Shown here: positions 24,047-32,715 of the stretch, in pieces
Position numbering within the stretch: position 1 is the stretch's first letter
Layout of the letters: each line of letters opens with the position of its first letter
Assembly (NCBI GenBank): GCA_023460315.1
Contig: JAEWQO010000111.1
Coordinates: 66,815-130,814, forward strand
Length of the DNA: 64,000 bases
DNA from: Actinomycetes bacterium
GTDB taxonomy: Bacteria; Actinomycetota; Coriobacteriia; Coriobacteriales; Eggerthellaceae
Reading direction: 5' to 3'
Program-made: the position numbers and the translations under genes
The notes under the pieces: model-generated
Told to the model about the DNA's origin: nothing
Seen by the model: the letters and a program-made list of their open reading frames with translations, nothing else
Database searches by the model: none

Positions 24047-25720
24047 TCAGTCTTCAATTCCGTCGTTGTTGCGAATGAGCTTGCGCTTGATCTTGCCGCC
24101 GATGGTCTTGGGAAGCTCGTCCACAAATTCGACGATGCGGGGATACTTGTAGGGCGCAGTCGTCCTCTTCACGTGATCTTGGAGCTCTTTGATCAGCTGC
24201 TCTGAGGGTTTCCACCCTTTGGCAAGCACGACGGTGGCCTTCACGACCTTGCCGCGAATGGGGTCGGGGGCAGCCGTCACGGCGCACTCGATCACGGCAT
24301 CGTGCTCGACGAGGGCGCTCTCCACTTCGAAAGGGCCGATGCGATACCCGGAGCATTTGATGACATCGTCATTGCGTCCCACGAAGAAACAATACCCATC
24401 CGAATCGCGCCAAGCCATGTCATGGAGGTTATAATACTCTCCCCCCACCGCCTCCGCCGTGCGGTCCTCGTCCCGATAATAGCCCACAAACAGTCCCGGA
24501 GGATACGCTTCCTTGAGCTTGGTGACGCAAAGGGCGCCCTCCTCGCCGTCGGGCACCTCCTCGCCATTGTCATCAAGGAGCTTAATGTTGAGAAGCGGAG
24601 ATGGCTTGCCCATCGAGCCGGGACGCGGCTCGATCCAGGGAAAGGTCGCCAAAAGCACCGGGCCTTCCGTCTGCCCGAAGCCTTCGCGAATCTTCTTGCC
24701 CGTCAGGCGCTCCCAGGCGAGCGTGACTTCTGCGTTCAGCGGCTCGCCTGCTGTTGCGAACGTGTGCACGCTTGAAAGGTCATAGCTCGAGACGTCTTCC
24801 TGCAACATGAATCGATACATGGTGGGCGGAGCGCAGAATGTCGTCAGCCGGTAGTCCTCGATCTTCTGAAGCAGCTGCGTTGGAACGAATTTATCCATAT
24901 CGTAGGCAAATACCGTGGCCCCTGCTATCCATTGCCCGTATATCTTTCCCCAGCCAAATTTTGCCCAACCGCTGTCAGTGACCGAGAGATGGAGGGTGTC
25001 TTCCTCAACCTGCTGCCAGTATTTCGCCGTGAGAATATGCCCCAAAGGATGGGCGAAGTTATGGCACACGGCTTTCGCCATGCCCGTCGTGCCTGAAGTG
25101 AAATAGATGAGCATGATGTCCTTGCTCGTCACGCCCTGCTCGCCCTCCGGCCGAGCAAACGACGTGGATTCCCCTTCGACCAGATCGTCGAAGGAAGTCC
25201 ATCCCTCACGCTTTCCGGCAACGACGATCCGCTGCTCGATGGAGGGCGAATCGGGCAGGGCCTCCTCGGCCTGAGCACACACGTAATCGTCATCCACGCA
25301 GATGATCGCTTTCACCTGTGCGCTGTTGGCGCGATACGCCATGTCTTTTTTCGTGAGCTGCAGGGATGCGGGAATAATGGTGGCACCCAGCTTGCACAAA
25401 GCCACGGCACACACCCAGTACTCCCAACGACGGCGCAAGATCATCATGACGACGTCACCCTTACCGATTCCCCGCTTCCGAAATGCATTGGCTGCCTGGT
25501 TTGACAGGTTCGCCATAGCAGAAAACGTGAACGAGCGCTCGTCGCCCCGATCGTCGCACCACAGAAGCGCCCGCTTTTCCGGCTCGACACGCGCCCATTC
25601 GTCAACTACGTCAAAACCGAAGTTGAACCTTTCGGGAACATCGATGCGAAAGTTGTCGTAAAAATCCTCATATGAGTCAAACTCGATGCGGGGGCAGTAC
25701 TTCTCCAGAATATAGTTCAC
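24047..25720 (-). CDS. AMP-forming acyl-CoA synthetase (MACS-like), copy 1
   Basis: A 557-residue ligase that activates a carboxylic acid via an acyl-AMP to its CoA thioester, or runs in reverse to make ATP. Motifs: the P-loop-like YFTSGTTGMAKAV near residue 210, FGQTEGP, GYYRDEDRT, and the C-terminal GYRIGPFEVES and Lys-bearing KTIGGKIKRK. YKYPRIVEFV is typical of the medium-chain/butyrate ligase group. GTG start with GGAGAAGG upstream. It follows an XRE-cupin gene and the oxidoreductase genes; a second ligase of the same group is at 29813-31594. Confidence 0.93.
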   Translation of the reverse strand: MNYILEKYCPRIEFDSYEDFYDNFRIDVPERFNFGFDVVDEWARVEPEKRALLWCDDRGDERSFTFSAMANLSNQAANAFRKRGIGKGDVVMMILRRRWEYWVCAVALCKLGATIIPASLQLTKKDMAYRANSAQVKAIICVDDDYVCAQAEEALPDSPSIEQRIVVAGKREGWTSFDDLVEGESTSFARPEGEQGVTSKDIMLIYFTSGTTGMAKAVCHNFAHPLGHILTAKYWQQVEEDTLHLSVTDSGWAKFGWGKIYGQWIAGATVFAYDMDKFVPTQLLQKIEDYRLTTFCAPPTMYRFMLQEDVSSYDLSSVHTFATAGEPLNAEVTLAWERLTGKKIREGFGQTEGPVLLATFPWIEPRPGSMGKPSPLLNIKLLDDNGEEVPDGEEGALCVTKLKEAYPPGLFVGYYRDEDRTAEAVGGEYYNLHDMAWRDSDGYCFFVGRNDDVIKCSGYRIGPFEVESALVEHDAVIECAVTAAPDPIRGKVVKATVVLAKGWKPSEQLIKELQDHVKRTTAPYKYPRIVEFVDELPKTIGGKIKRKLIRNNDGIED

Positions 25721-25769
25721 GTATGACGCCTTCTCCTCGTGTTCTTCTGACGGGCCGTGCGGCCTTGGT

Positions 25770-26321
25770 TCATTCGGCTATGATGGTGACGAACGTGGCC
25801 GGCACCTCGCCGCCGCAGCGCTGACCATGGGGGTGGCGCGGATTGAAGTAGATGCTGTCTCCCTCATTCAGCTCAAACTCTTTGCCGTTCCACGTCACGA
25901 TGACGCAGCCTTCCAGAACCAGGTTGAATTCCTGGCCGGAATGCGTCACGAGTTTTGCAGGATCGTCCGACGGATCGAGAACCACCAGCAGCGGCTGCAT
26001 GATTTTTCCGGCATAGCGCCAGGCGAGATCCTCGAAATGATATCCGGGATACCGGTCGACCTCACGGCCTTCCCCTTTTCTGACCACCTGGTAGGTGTCA
26101 AGCTTTGCCGCCGTACCCGTCAGTATCTCGGTGAACTCGACGCCGAGCGTGTGTGCGATATGATAGATGGCCGAGATGGGAACATCATCACCGGTCTCCT
26201 CCCACCTCAGGTAGGTCTCCAAAGGCACGCCAAGCTCTGCCGCCATGTCTTCGCACGAAACGTCGCACGCCTCGCGTAGCCCCTTGATGCGCAGGCCTAT
26301 CTCCGCCAGTTCAGCCACCAT
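25770..26321 (-). CDS. XRE-family regulator with cupin domain, copy 1
   Basis: 183 residues: an N-terminal helix-turn-helix (LREACDVSCEDMAAELGVPLE, about residues 16-36, then TYLRWEETGDD) and a C-terminal cupin barrel (HSGQEFNLVLEG, ELNEGDSIYFNPRHPHGQ). Such proteins sense small carboxylates or amines and often regulate neighbouring catabolic genes. ATG at 26321 follows GGAGG. It sits between the oxidoreductase gamma gene and ligase copy 1, mirroring the second XRE-cupin/ligase pair. Confidence 0.9.
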   Translation of the reverse strand: MVAELAEIGLRIKGLREACDVSCEDMAAELGVPLETYLRWEETGDDVPISAIYHIAHTLGVEFTEILTGTAAKLDTYQVVRKGEGREVDRYPGYHFEDLAWRYAGKIMQPLLVVLDPSDDPAKLVTHSGQEFNLVLEGCVIVTWNGKEFELNEGDSIYFNPRHPHGQRCGGEVPATFVTIIAE

Positions 26322-26330
26322 GCGAACCTC

Positions 26331-26867
26331 CTAAGCATCCATGCCGAGACGCAGGGCCTTCTTGTTCATTTCCAACATGTCAGCCTTCTTGGCAGGCACG
26401 CATTTTTCCATTGCCTGCCAAAGCGTGTCCTCAGCGCAAAAGCCCGTTTCGGCAAACAGCTTTCCTGCCAGGATAATGTTCGCAAGCTTCTTGAAGCCAG
26501 CCTCCTCCGCCATCGCCGTCGCAGGAAGAACGCACATGCGGACGTGCGGAATGGAAGGGATTCGCTGGATGAGCGTGGAGTCAGCAACCACCAAGCCCCC
26601 TTCGGACACGCTATTCTCAAACTTATCGAGCGAAGGCTGGTTCATTGCGACAAGCGCATCGGGCTCGAGCACAAGCGGGCTCCCAATGGGCTCGTCGGAG
26701 AGACACACGCTGCAATTTGCCGTGCCGCCCCGCATTTCGGGGCCGTATGACGGGAGCCATGAAACCTCGCGGCCTTCAATGAGCCCGGCATAGGCAATGA
26801 GCTTGCCGGCAAAGAGCACGCCCTGGCCGCCAAAACCGGCGAGCACGATGTTGAGGGGCTCCTTCAT
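26331..26867 (-). CDS. 2-oxoacid:ferredoxin oxidoreductase, gamma subunit
   Basis: 178 residues of the pyruvate/2-ketoisovalerate oxidoreductase gamma family: N-terminal VLAGFGGQGVLFAGKLIAYA, then SWLPSYGPEMRGGTANCSV, both diagnostic. Together with the alpha, beta and delta genes upstream it makes a CoA-dependent oxidoreductase that decarboxylates a 2-oxoacid to acyl-CoA and reduces ferredoxin. Its ATG overlaps the beta stop (26864-26867). Confidence 0.94.
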   Translation of the reverse strand: MKEPLNIVLAGFGGQGVLFAGKLIAYAGLIEGREVSWLPSYGPEMRGGTANCSVCLSDEPIGSPLVLEPDALVAMNQPSLDKFENSVSEGGLVVADSTLIQRIPSIPHVRMCVLPATAMAEEAGFKKLANIILAGKLFAETGFCAEDTLWQAMEKCVPAKKADMLEMNKKALRLGMDA

Positions 26868-27706
26868 CGGACACCTTCTTCCCGTTTTGGCGCCTGTGCG
26901 ATCGGACAGGCCTCAGCACGGGCAGCTGCCGCTTCGGCGGCGTCGGAAAAGCCTTCGGCCACCACGTCTTTGTATACCCCAAGCGGATAGTAGGGAAGCA
27001 TGTTCTCCCTCATCCAGCCGAAGGCGTCCTGCGGGCTCATGCCCCAGTTCGTCGGGCATGTTGACACCACCTCGACAAGCGAATAGCCCCGCCCGTCAAC
27101 CTGGGTTTGGAACGCCTTCTTGATGGCCTTTTTCGCCTTTCGGACGTTCCTCGGATCGTCGACCGTCACTCGCTCCAGATAGGCGACGCCGTCCAGGGAA
27201 GAAAGCAGTTCGCACACGCGGATGGGATAGCCAGCCGACGAGACGTCACGGCCGTAGGGGCTAGTCTGCGTCACCTGGTTGGGCAAACTTGTGGGAGCCA
27301 TCTGGCCACCCGTCATGCCATAGATGGCATTGTTGATGAAGATGACGGTGATATGCTCTCCTCGCGTGGCGGCATGGATGGTTTCCGCCATGCCGATGCT
27401 GGCCAGGTCACCGTCACCTTGATAGGCGTACACGATATTGTCGGGATGGACACGCTTGACCGCCGTGGCGACCGCAGGTGCGCGGCCGTGCGCGGCCTCG
27501 ATCATGTCACATCCGAAGAAGTCATATGAGGTCACAGAACAGCCCACCGGCGCAACGCCGACCGTGCGACCCTCGATGTCGAGTTCATCCATCACTTCCG
27601 ACACCAAGCGGTGCACGATGCCGTGAGGGCAGCCGGGGCAATAGTTTGTCACGACAGGAAGCAGCGCATGGGGACGCTCGAACACGACCTTCATTTCGTC
27701 AGCCAT
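26864..27706 (-). CDS. 2-oxoacid:ferredoxin oxidoreductase, beta (TPP) subunit
   Basis: 280 residues. The TPP-binding part shows YCPGCPHGIVHRL near residue 22, GCSVTSYDFFGCD, and the GDG...NN motif as YQGDGDLASIGMAE ... FINNAIYGMTGGQ. Substrate choice between 2-oxoglutarate, branched-chain or aryl 2-oxoacids cannot be read from the sequence; the two linked acyl-CoA ligases suggest amino-acid-derived 2-oxoacids. It lies one base after the alpha stop. Confidence 0.95.
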   Translation of the reverse strand: MADEMKVVFERPHALLPVVTNYCPGCPHGIVHRLVSEVMDELDIEGRTVGVAPVGCSVTSYDFFGCDMIEAAHGRAPAVATAVKRVHPDNIVYAYQGDGDLASIGMAETIHAATRGEHITVIFINNAIYGMTGGQMAPTSLPNQVTQTSPYGRDVSSAGYPIRVCELLSSLDGVAYLERVTVDDPRNVRKAKKAIKKAFQTQVDGRGYSLVEVVSTCPTNWGMSPQDAFGWMRENMLPYYPLGVYKDVVAEGFSDAAEAAAARAEACPIAQAPKREEGVR

Positions 27707-27707
27707 G

Positions 27708-28790
27708 TCACTCGCCTCCTTTCACATCGGAGTCCAATGCAGAGGCCATGGCCTCCAATTTTTCCAACACCTCTGCCGGCGTCGGAATCACGCCGCCCGT
27801 GCGACCGAAAAACTCGACCGGGTGGCGTCCGAGCACGGCAAGGCGGACGTCGTCGACCATCTGGCCCATGTTCATCTCGACGGAAAGATAGGCCCGTGCG
27901 GTGGGAATGGTACTCTCGATGGCCTTGATCGGAAAGGGCCAGAGCGTGATGGGACGAATGAGCCCGACTTTCATGCCACGCTCCCGAGCAGCGACCACCG
28001 CGCTGCGCGAAACGCGGGCGCTCGCCCCGAATGCAACGACCACGATATCGGCGTCTTCGGTGAGAAACGTTTCGGCTCGCTGCTCGTCACGTTCAATGAC
28101 GGCATAGCGTTCATAACGCTTGACGTTGAGATCCTCGAGTGCCTCGGCAGTCAGGTAGAGCGAGTTCACCACATTGTGCGCCCGTTCGTGACGATGTCCA
28201 CACGTCGCCCAAGGCTTTTCGGGAAGACTCTCCTTGGGTTCGGGCATGACGACGGGTTCCATCATCTGGCCCAGCATGCCGTCGGCCAGAATCATGACGG
28301 GTGTGCGATAGCGATCCGCCACGTCAAACGCCTCATAGATATAATCGGCCATTTCCTGCACCGTGGAAGGAGCATACACGACCACCCGGAAATCACCATG
28401 GCCCAGGGCGCGTGTCGCCTGCCAATAATCGGATTGAGAGGGCTGAATGCCGCCCAGGCCCGGACCGCCCCGCTGCACGTTAACGATGACGCCCGGCAGA
28501 TCCGCGCCAGCCATGTAGGATATTCCCTCGCCTTTGAGCGAGATGCCCGGAGACGACGAGGACGTCATGACCCGTGCCCCCGCCGCAGCGGCGCCATACA
28601 CCATGTTGATTGCCGCAACCTCGCTCTCAGCCTGCAGGTAGGTCCCGCCGATCTTCGGCATGCGCTTTGACATGTAAGCCGCAAGCTCGGTCTGTGGCGT
28701 GATGGGATAGCCGAAAAAGAAACGGCATCCAGCCCGCAGGGCGCTTTCAGCAAGCGCCTCATTGCCCTTCATGAGCACTTTCTCTGCCAT
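27708..28790 (-). CDS. 2-oxoacid:ferredoxin oxidoreductase, alpha subunit
   Basis: 360 residues of the KorA/VorB type. Signatures: MKGNEALAESALRAGCRFFF, FGYPITPQTEL, and VMTSSSSPGISLKGEGISYM, which carries the conserved substrate-loop Ser/Gly residues; GGPGLGGIQPSQSDY follows. Gene order delta-alpha-beta-gamma is that of bacterial and archaeal kor/vor operons. The ribosome site is purine-rich (AGAGGTAGAGG). Confidence 0.95.
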   Translation of the reverse strand: MAEKVLMKGNEALAESALRAGCRFFFGYPITPQTELAAYMSKRMPKIGGTYLQAESEVAAINMVYGAAAAGARVMTSSSSPGISLKGEGISYMAGADLPGVIVNVQRGGPGLGGIQPSQSDYWQATRALGHGDFRVVVYAPSTVQEMADYIYEAFDVADRYRTPVMILADGMLGQMMEPVVMPEPKESLPEKPWATCGHRHERAHNVVNSLYLTAEALEDLNVKRYERYAVIERDEQRAETFLTEDADIVVVAFGASARVSRSAVVAARERGMKVGLIRPITLWPFPIKAIESTIPTARAYLSVEMNMGQMVDDVRLAVLGRHPVEFFGRTGGVIPTPAEVLEKLEAMASALDSDVKGGE

Positions 28791-28795
28791 GACCT

Positions 28796-29002
28796 CTACC
28801 TCTCTACCGTGATCGCGACATCAGGGCACATGATTGCACAGGTCGTGCAGCCCGTGCAGGCACTCTGGTCCATACACTGCGCTGGATGGTAGCCCTTCGC
28901 AGTGATCGTTGTGCGATCAAGCCTTAGGATGTGTATCGGACACACATCGACACAGAGACCGCATCCTTTGCAGAAGCGGTCGTCCACGCTGATTCTCGCC
29001 AT
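28796..29002 (-). CDS. 2-oxoacid:ferredoxin oxidoreductase, delta (2x[4Fe-4S] ferredoxin) subunit
   Basis: A 68-residue ferredoxin-like subunit with two cluster motifs, CKGCGLCVDVCP and CTGCTTCAIMCP. It carries electrons from the TPP subunit to free ferredoxin. The ATG at 29002 (MARISVDDRF) with AAGG upstream gives the usual size; the frame is open 31 codons further, overlapping the ATPase gene, but without a good ribosome site. Confidence 0.93.
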   Translation of the reverse strand: MARISVDDRFCKGCGLCVDVCPIHILRLDRTTITAKGYHPAQCMDQSACTGCTTCAIMCPDVAITVER

Positions 29003-29069
29003 GGTTCGCCTTCCTCGTCTTGCTGTCTCACCGGCAGGGGCCATAAAGCCGCAGCCGATGGCCTCACCT

Positions 29070-29816
29070 TCAGTTGTCCCAGGGAGCATGAACATATACT
29101 CGCACAGGATAGAGCGTTTGTTTACCCCCAGTCCGCCCAGTGAGAGGGGTTTCCCGGTCAGAGAGCAGAGAGATCACGTCGATCGGCACAGTCGTGCACG
29201 CGAGCGGAAGCCCCACGGAGGCAGCAACCGCCTTTGCGAAGGGGATGCCGCGCTCGATCGTCTCGGCATCGGTCTCTCCCTGAAGATGCGTGTTGTTCAC
29301 AACCGCCGTCGCACGGAGGTGCGACCGCTCCTCAATCTGGCGCATGATCTCGACAGCCTCATCCGGGTCCTGCGTGAGATTGCGGCTTCGGTTCACCACG
29401 TAGACCATCTCGTAGGGACCCGCTTTGACGGCCTCTGCAAAGCGGCCGAGGGCCGTGGCGCCCACATCGTCCCCGCCGGCGTCTATGACGAGCAAAGGCG
29501 GAGTGTCCCGACCGTCCTGCGGGCGGCGTGCGAGCTCGATGGCCGGCTCAATGGCTCCCGACAGGCTGGGACCGTCAACGTTGGTCCCAGCAAACACCGG
29601 AGAAATGACGCGCACTCCCCGCTCCTCAAGCAGGTCGCGGTAGTCGCTCGACCGGAAGAAGGGATTGACCACGTCCAGATCGACAATCGTCACAGCACGG
29701 CCGCCCGCCGCAGCGTCAAGGGCGACATTGAGAGAGAAATTGGTTTTTCCCGCTCCATAGTGCCCTGTCACGATGAAGACCGAAGCGGTGGGACCAAAGG
29801 CCTCCCCCGTAATCAT
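29070..29816 (-). CDS. P-loop ATPase of the MinD/ParA-like type, oxidoreductase-linked
   Basis: 248 residues. Walker A is GHYGAGKTNFSLNVAL near residue 18; VTIVDLDVVNPFFRSSDYR and LLVIDAGGDDVG follow the MinD/Mrp pattern, but a second signature Lys ahead of the GKT is missing. Similar proteins are found beside 2-oxoacid oxidoreductase genes in anaerobes; function unknown, perhaps cluster assembly. ATGA overlap with the upstream ligase gene indicates coupling. Confidence 0.85.
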   Translation of the reverse strand: MITGEAFGPTASVFIVTGHYGAGKTNFSLNVALDAAAGGRAVTIVDLDVVNPFFRSSDYRDLLEERGVRVISPVFAGTNVDGPSLSGAIEPAIELARRPQDGRDTPPLLVIDAGGDDVGATALGRFAEAVKAGPYEMVYVVNRSRNLTQDPDEAVEIMRQIEERSHLRATAVVNNTHLQGETDAETIERGIPFAKAVAASVGLPLACTTVPIDVISLLSDRETPLTGRTGGKQTLYPVRVYVHAPWDN

Positions 29817-31594
29817 GCAGGTCCCTCGGAAGCCTTTGCCGCCTCATCGACCTCGCGGATGGCGGCACGGCGAATCTTGCCGTTGACGGTCTTCGGCAAC
29901 GCATCCACGTACTCCACGATACGCGGATACTTGTACGGAGCCGTCTGGCCCTTCACCCACGCCTGCAGCTCCTTGGTGAGCTCGGAGGTTCCCGCGAAGC
30001 CCGACGTCAAAACAACCGTGGCCTTTACCGACTTCCCCCGAACCGGATCGGGGATCCCGGTGACGGCGCACTCGCAAACCGCCTCATGCTGCAGCAGGAC
30101 GCTCTCAATCTCAAACGGCCCAATGCGGTATCCGCTCGATTTGATGACATCGTCGTTGCGGCCGACATACCAGAAATAGCCATCCTCATCGCACCAGGCC
30201 GTGTCGCCGGTATGGTACCATCCGTCCCGCATAGCGGCTCTCGTCTTGGCTTCGTCGCGATAGTATTCGAGCATGATTCCCGGTGCCTTCGATGAGATAT
30301 CGATGCATATTTCGCCCGTCTCCCCCGTGTCACAGCGGCTGCCGTCCTCACGCTGGATTTCCACGTTGTACAGTGGCACCGGCTTGCCCATGGATCCCGG
30401 ATGGGGCACCGTTCCCGTCAGATTCGCGATGGTGAGAGGGGTCTCGGTCTGGCCGAATCCCTCATAGATCGTAAGTCCCGTGTGGGCTTTCCAGAAATCG
30501 AACAGGTCGGGATTCAGCGCCTCGCCCGCCGTGGTCGAGTAGACGAGGGAGGAAAGATCGTAGGAATCGAGGTCCTCCGCCATCATCATGCGATACATGG
30601 TTGGCGGGCAGCAGAGCGTGGTGATATGGTAGCGTCCGATAAGGGACAGCACCTCGGAGGGATGGAACCGGTCGAAGTCGTAGGTGAACACGCAAGCCTC
30701 CATGAGCCACTGCCCATAGTATTTTCCCCACACGGCCTTGCCCCAACCGGTGTCGGCAATGGTGAAGTGCAGCCCGTCGGGCTGGACGTTATGCCAATGC
30801 TTTGCGGTGATCAGGTGGGCGATGGCGTACTCCGAGTCATGCAGCACCATTTTCGGATTTCCCGAAGTGCCGGACGAAAAGTACATGAGCATGGGATCGG
30901 ATGCCGCCGTCTCGCGCCGTGAGAAAGATGCGGAAGCTGCACGCACGCCTGTGTTGAAATCCAGCCAGCCCTCACGCGTTGCCGAGGCAGCACAGATGCC
31001 CTCCGGACCAGAAAGCTCCTTGCCGAGCGGCTCGTCCGTTTCGGGGAACACCAGCACACCGTGCTCGTCCTCCGGAGTGAGTCCTCCGCCGGCACCGTTT
31101 ACCAGCATCTTCGTCAAAAGGTCAGGACAGGCATCAGCGACATGGTCCACCACGTGGGAGATGTCGCCCAACGAAGTGGCTATCACGGCCTTGATGGACG
31201 CTCCCTGCAAGCGATATTCCAGATCGTGCTCTTTGAGCATGAAGGTGGCCGGAACCATGACGGCGCCAAGTTTCGCCAACGCGGTCGCCACGAACCAAAA
31301 CTGATAGTGGCGGCGCAGGATGACCATCACATAGTCACCGCGTCCGATGCCATGCTCGGACAGATAATTCGCCGTCTTGTCCGACCAGCGCTTCATGTCG
31401 GCGAAGGTGAAGACATGCTCCTCCCCTTCAGGATTGCACCACACCATGGCACGGCGATCGGGGTCGTTCTCAGCGATGTCGTCCACCACGTCGTAGCCGA
31501 AGTTGAAATCATCCGGACAGATGACCCGGAAGTCGGTCAGGAGACCGTTGTCATTATAGGATTCGTCGACATAGCGAAGATTGATGTTTCTCAT
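29813..31594 (-). CDS. AMP-forming acyl-CoA synthetase (MACS-like), copy 2
   Basis: 593 residues. Motifs: YFSSGTSGNPKMVLHD near residue 242, GFGQTETPLTI, GDTAWCDEDGYFWYVGRNDD, GYRIGPFEIES and the C-terminal KTVNGKIRRA. It is related to copy 1 but longer by about 36 residues, with an insertion after the N-terminal third. The reaction is acid + CoA + ATP to acyl-CoA, or the reverse for energy gain from the oxidoreductase product. ATG follows GAGGAAAG. It lies downstream of XRE-cupin copy 2. Confidence 0.93.
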   Translation of the reverse strand: MRNINLRYVDESYNDNGLLTDFRVICPDDFNFGYDVVDDIAENDPDRRAMVWCNPEGEEHVFTFADMKRWSDKTANYLSEHGIGRGDYVMVILRRHYQFWFVATALAKLGAVMVPATFMLKEHDLEYRLQGASIKAVIATSLGDISHVVDHVADACPDLLTKMLVNGAGGGLTPEDEHGVLVFPETDEPLGKELSGPEGICAASATREGWLDFNTGVRAASASFSRRETAASDPMLMYFSSGTSGNPKMVLHDSEYAIAHLITAKHWHNVQPDGLHFTIADTGWGKAVWGKYYGQWLMEACVFTYDFDRFHPSEVLSLIGRYHITTLCCPPTMYRMMMAEDLDSYDLSSLVYSTTAGEALNPDLFDFWKAHTGLTIYEGFGQTETPLTIANLTGTVPHPGSMGKPVPLYNVEIQREDGSRCDTGETGEICIDISSKAPGIMLEYYRDEAKTRAAMRDGWYHTGDTAWCDEDGYFWYVGRNDDVIKSSGYRIGPFEIESVLLQHEAVCECAVTGIPDPVRGKSVKATVVLTSGFAGTSELTKELQAWVKGQTAPYKYPRIVEYVDALPKTVNGKIRRAAIREVDEAAKASEGPA

Positions 31595-31719
31595 GAGCTT
31601 CTTTCCTCAGGGACAACGCGGCAGGCGGTCCGCCGCGAGACGGATGCGATCACAGGATTGAGGCGCTGCCAAAAGCATGGAGACCGCCCGCATAGGCGTC
31701 CTCCATGAAGTGACAACGC

Positions 31720-32304
31720 CTAGATAATCGTCTCCCCGTGGGGCTTCATGACAACCGCCAGAAACACGCACGGCTCCCCGCCCACGGCAATCATGCCATG
31801 GCCGCGGCTCGAGTCGTACATAAGCAAGTCTCCCGCTTCGAGCTCCTCCACATGGTCCTCGTAGGCAAAACGCATGCGGCCGGAAACGATATAGTCGAGT
31901 TCTTGCCCAGCATGATAGGATAGGTGGACAGGCCGGTCTTGCTCATCCTCCACGTAAGGTGCCGTGACGAGAAAGGGTTCGGCGAGCTTGTTCTTGAAGT
32001 GCGGAGCCTTATGCAGGTACTCGAAGCCCGCCCGCCGCTTGATGGAGAGGCCTTCCGGAGCCCGCGTGAGGGAATATCCGGACAGATGGGGGTTCTCGCC
32101 GGTCAGGAGCTCGATGACGTCAACTCCCAGACGGTCGGCGCATTTGTAGAGAAACGTGAACGACAGATCCTGGTCGCCCGATTCCTGGGCGAGATATTCG
32201 CTCAAGGAACGACCCGTGGCAGCCGCCATTTCCTCAGCGGTGATGCCGAGGTCTTCGCGCAGCGCCTGAATGCGCCCAGCCACCTCTTTGATATTGGGTT
32301 CCAC
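31720..32304 (-). CDS. XRE-family regulator with cupin domain, copy 2
   Basis: 194 residues: helix-turn-helix (LREDLGITAEEMAAATGRSL, about residues 15-34) and a cupin domain (HLSYHAGQELDYIVSGRM, ELEAGDLLMYDSSRGHGM). GTG start at 32304, GGAGG about ten bases upstream. First gene of the 8-kb co-oriented cluster, so probably its regulator. Same architecture as copy 1, moderately diverged. Confidence 0.9.
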   Translation of the reverse strand: MEPNIKEVAGRIQALREDLGITAEEMAAATGRSLSEYLAQESGDQDLSFTFLYKCADRLGVDVIELLTGENPHLSGYSLTRAPEGLSIKRRAGFEYLHKAPHFKNKLAEPFLVTAPYVEDEQDRPVHLSYHAGQELDYIVSGRMRFAYEDHVEELEAGDLLMYDSSRGHGMIAVGGEPCVFLAVVMKPHGETII

Positions 32305-32595
32305 CGTCGCAAGACCTCCTTTGCGGCACGCGCGACGTCAGTACGACGATCGCTGGTCATCACTGATCAAACGGTCTCTCAATGACTCGAATAAATATCG
32401 CTCCATTGTAAAACACTTCGTTCGAGGGACGCGCGAAAAGACACAAATCTCCGCAGGCGGAACCGTTTGACAGGCCGAGGCGGAATGGCGAACACCGCTG
32501 ACTTCCGTCCCAGAACCCCTGGGTGCACAGCCGCGGCATCCCGAAGATGCCGAAAGCTCGAATGACAGGAACAAGATGTCGGGCAAGGAATGCGA

Positions 32596-32628
32596 GGGCG
32601 CGGCGGACACTCGATGCCCGCCGCGCCC
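32596..32628. terminator. hairpin downstream of glpX
   Basis: A perfect 11-bp GC stem (32596-32606 with 32618-32628). A second hairpin (GGCGTCC/GGACGCC) lies at 32652-32671, nearer the glpX stop. The 411-base spacer 32305-32715 otherwise holds no supported gene; its right part is glpX 3' region and its left part upstream DNA of the XRE-cupin gene. Confidence 0.6.
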
Positions 32629-32715
32629 GGGGAGCGGAAAGGAGAACTTCCAGGCGTCCGCAGGGACGCCGGGGGGAACTCCGTTCCGTGCAACATTCCC
32701 GGTGAAGAGGATGCC

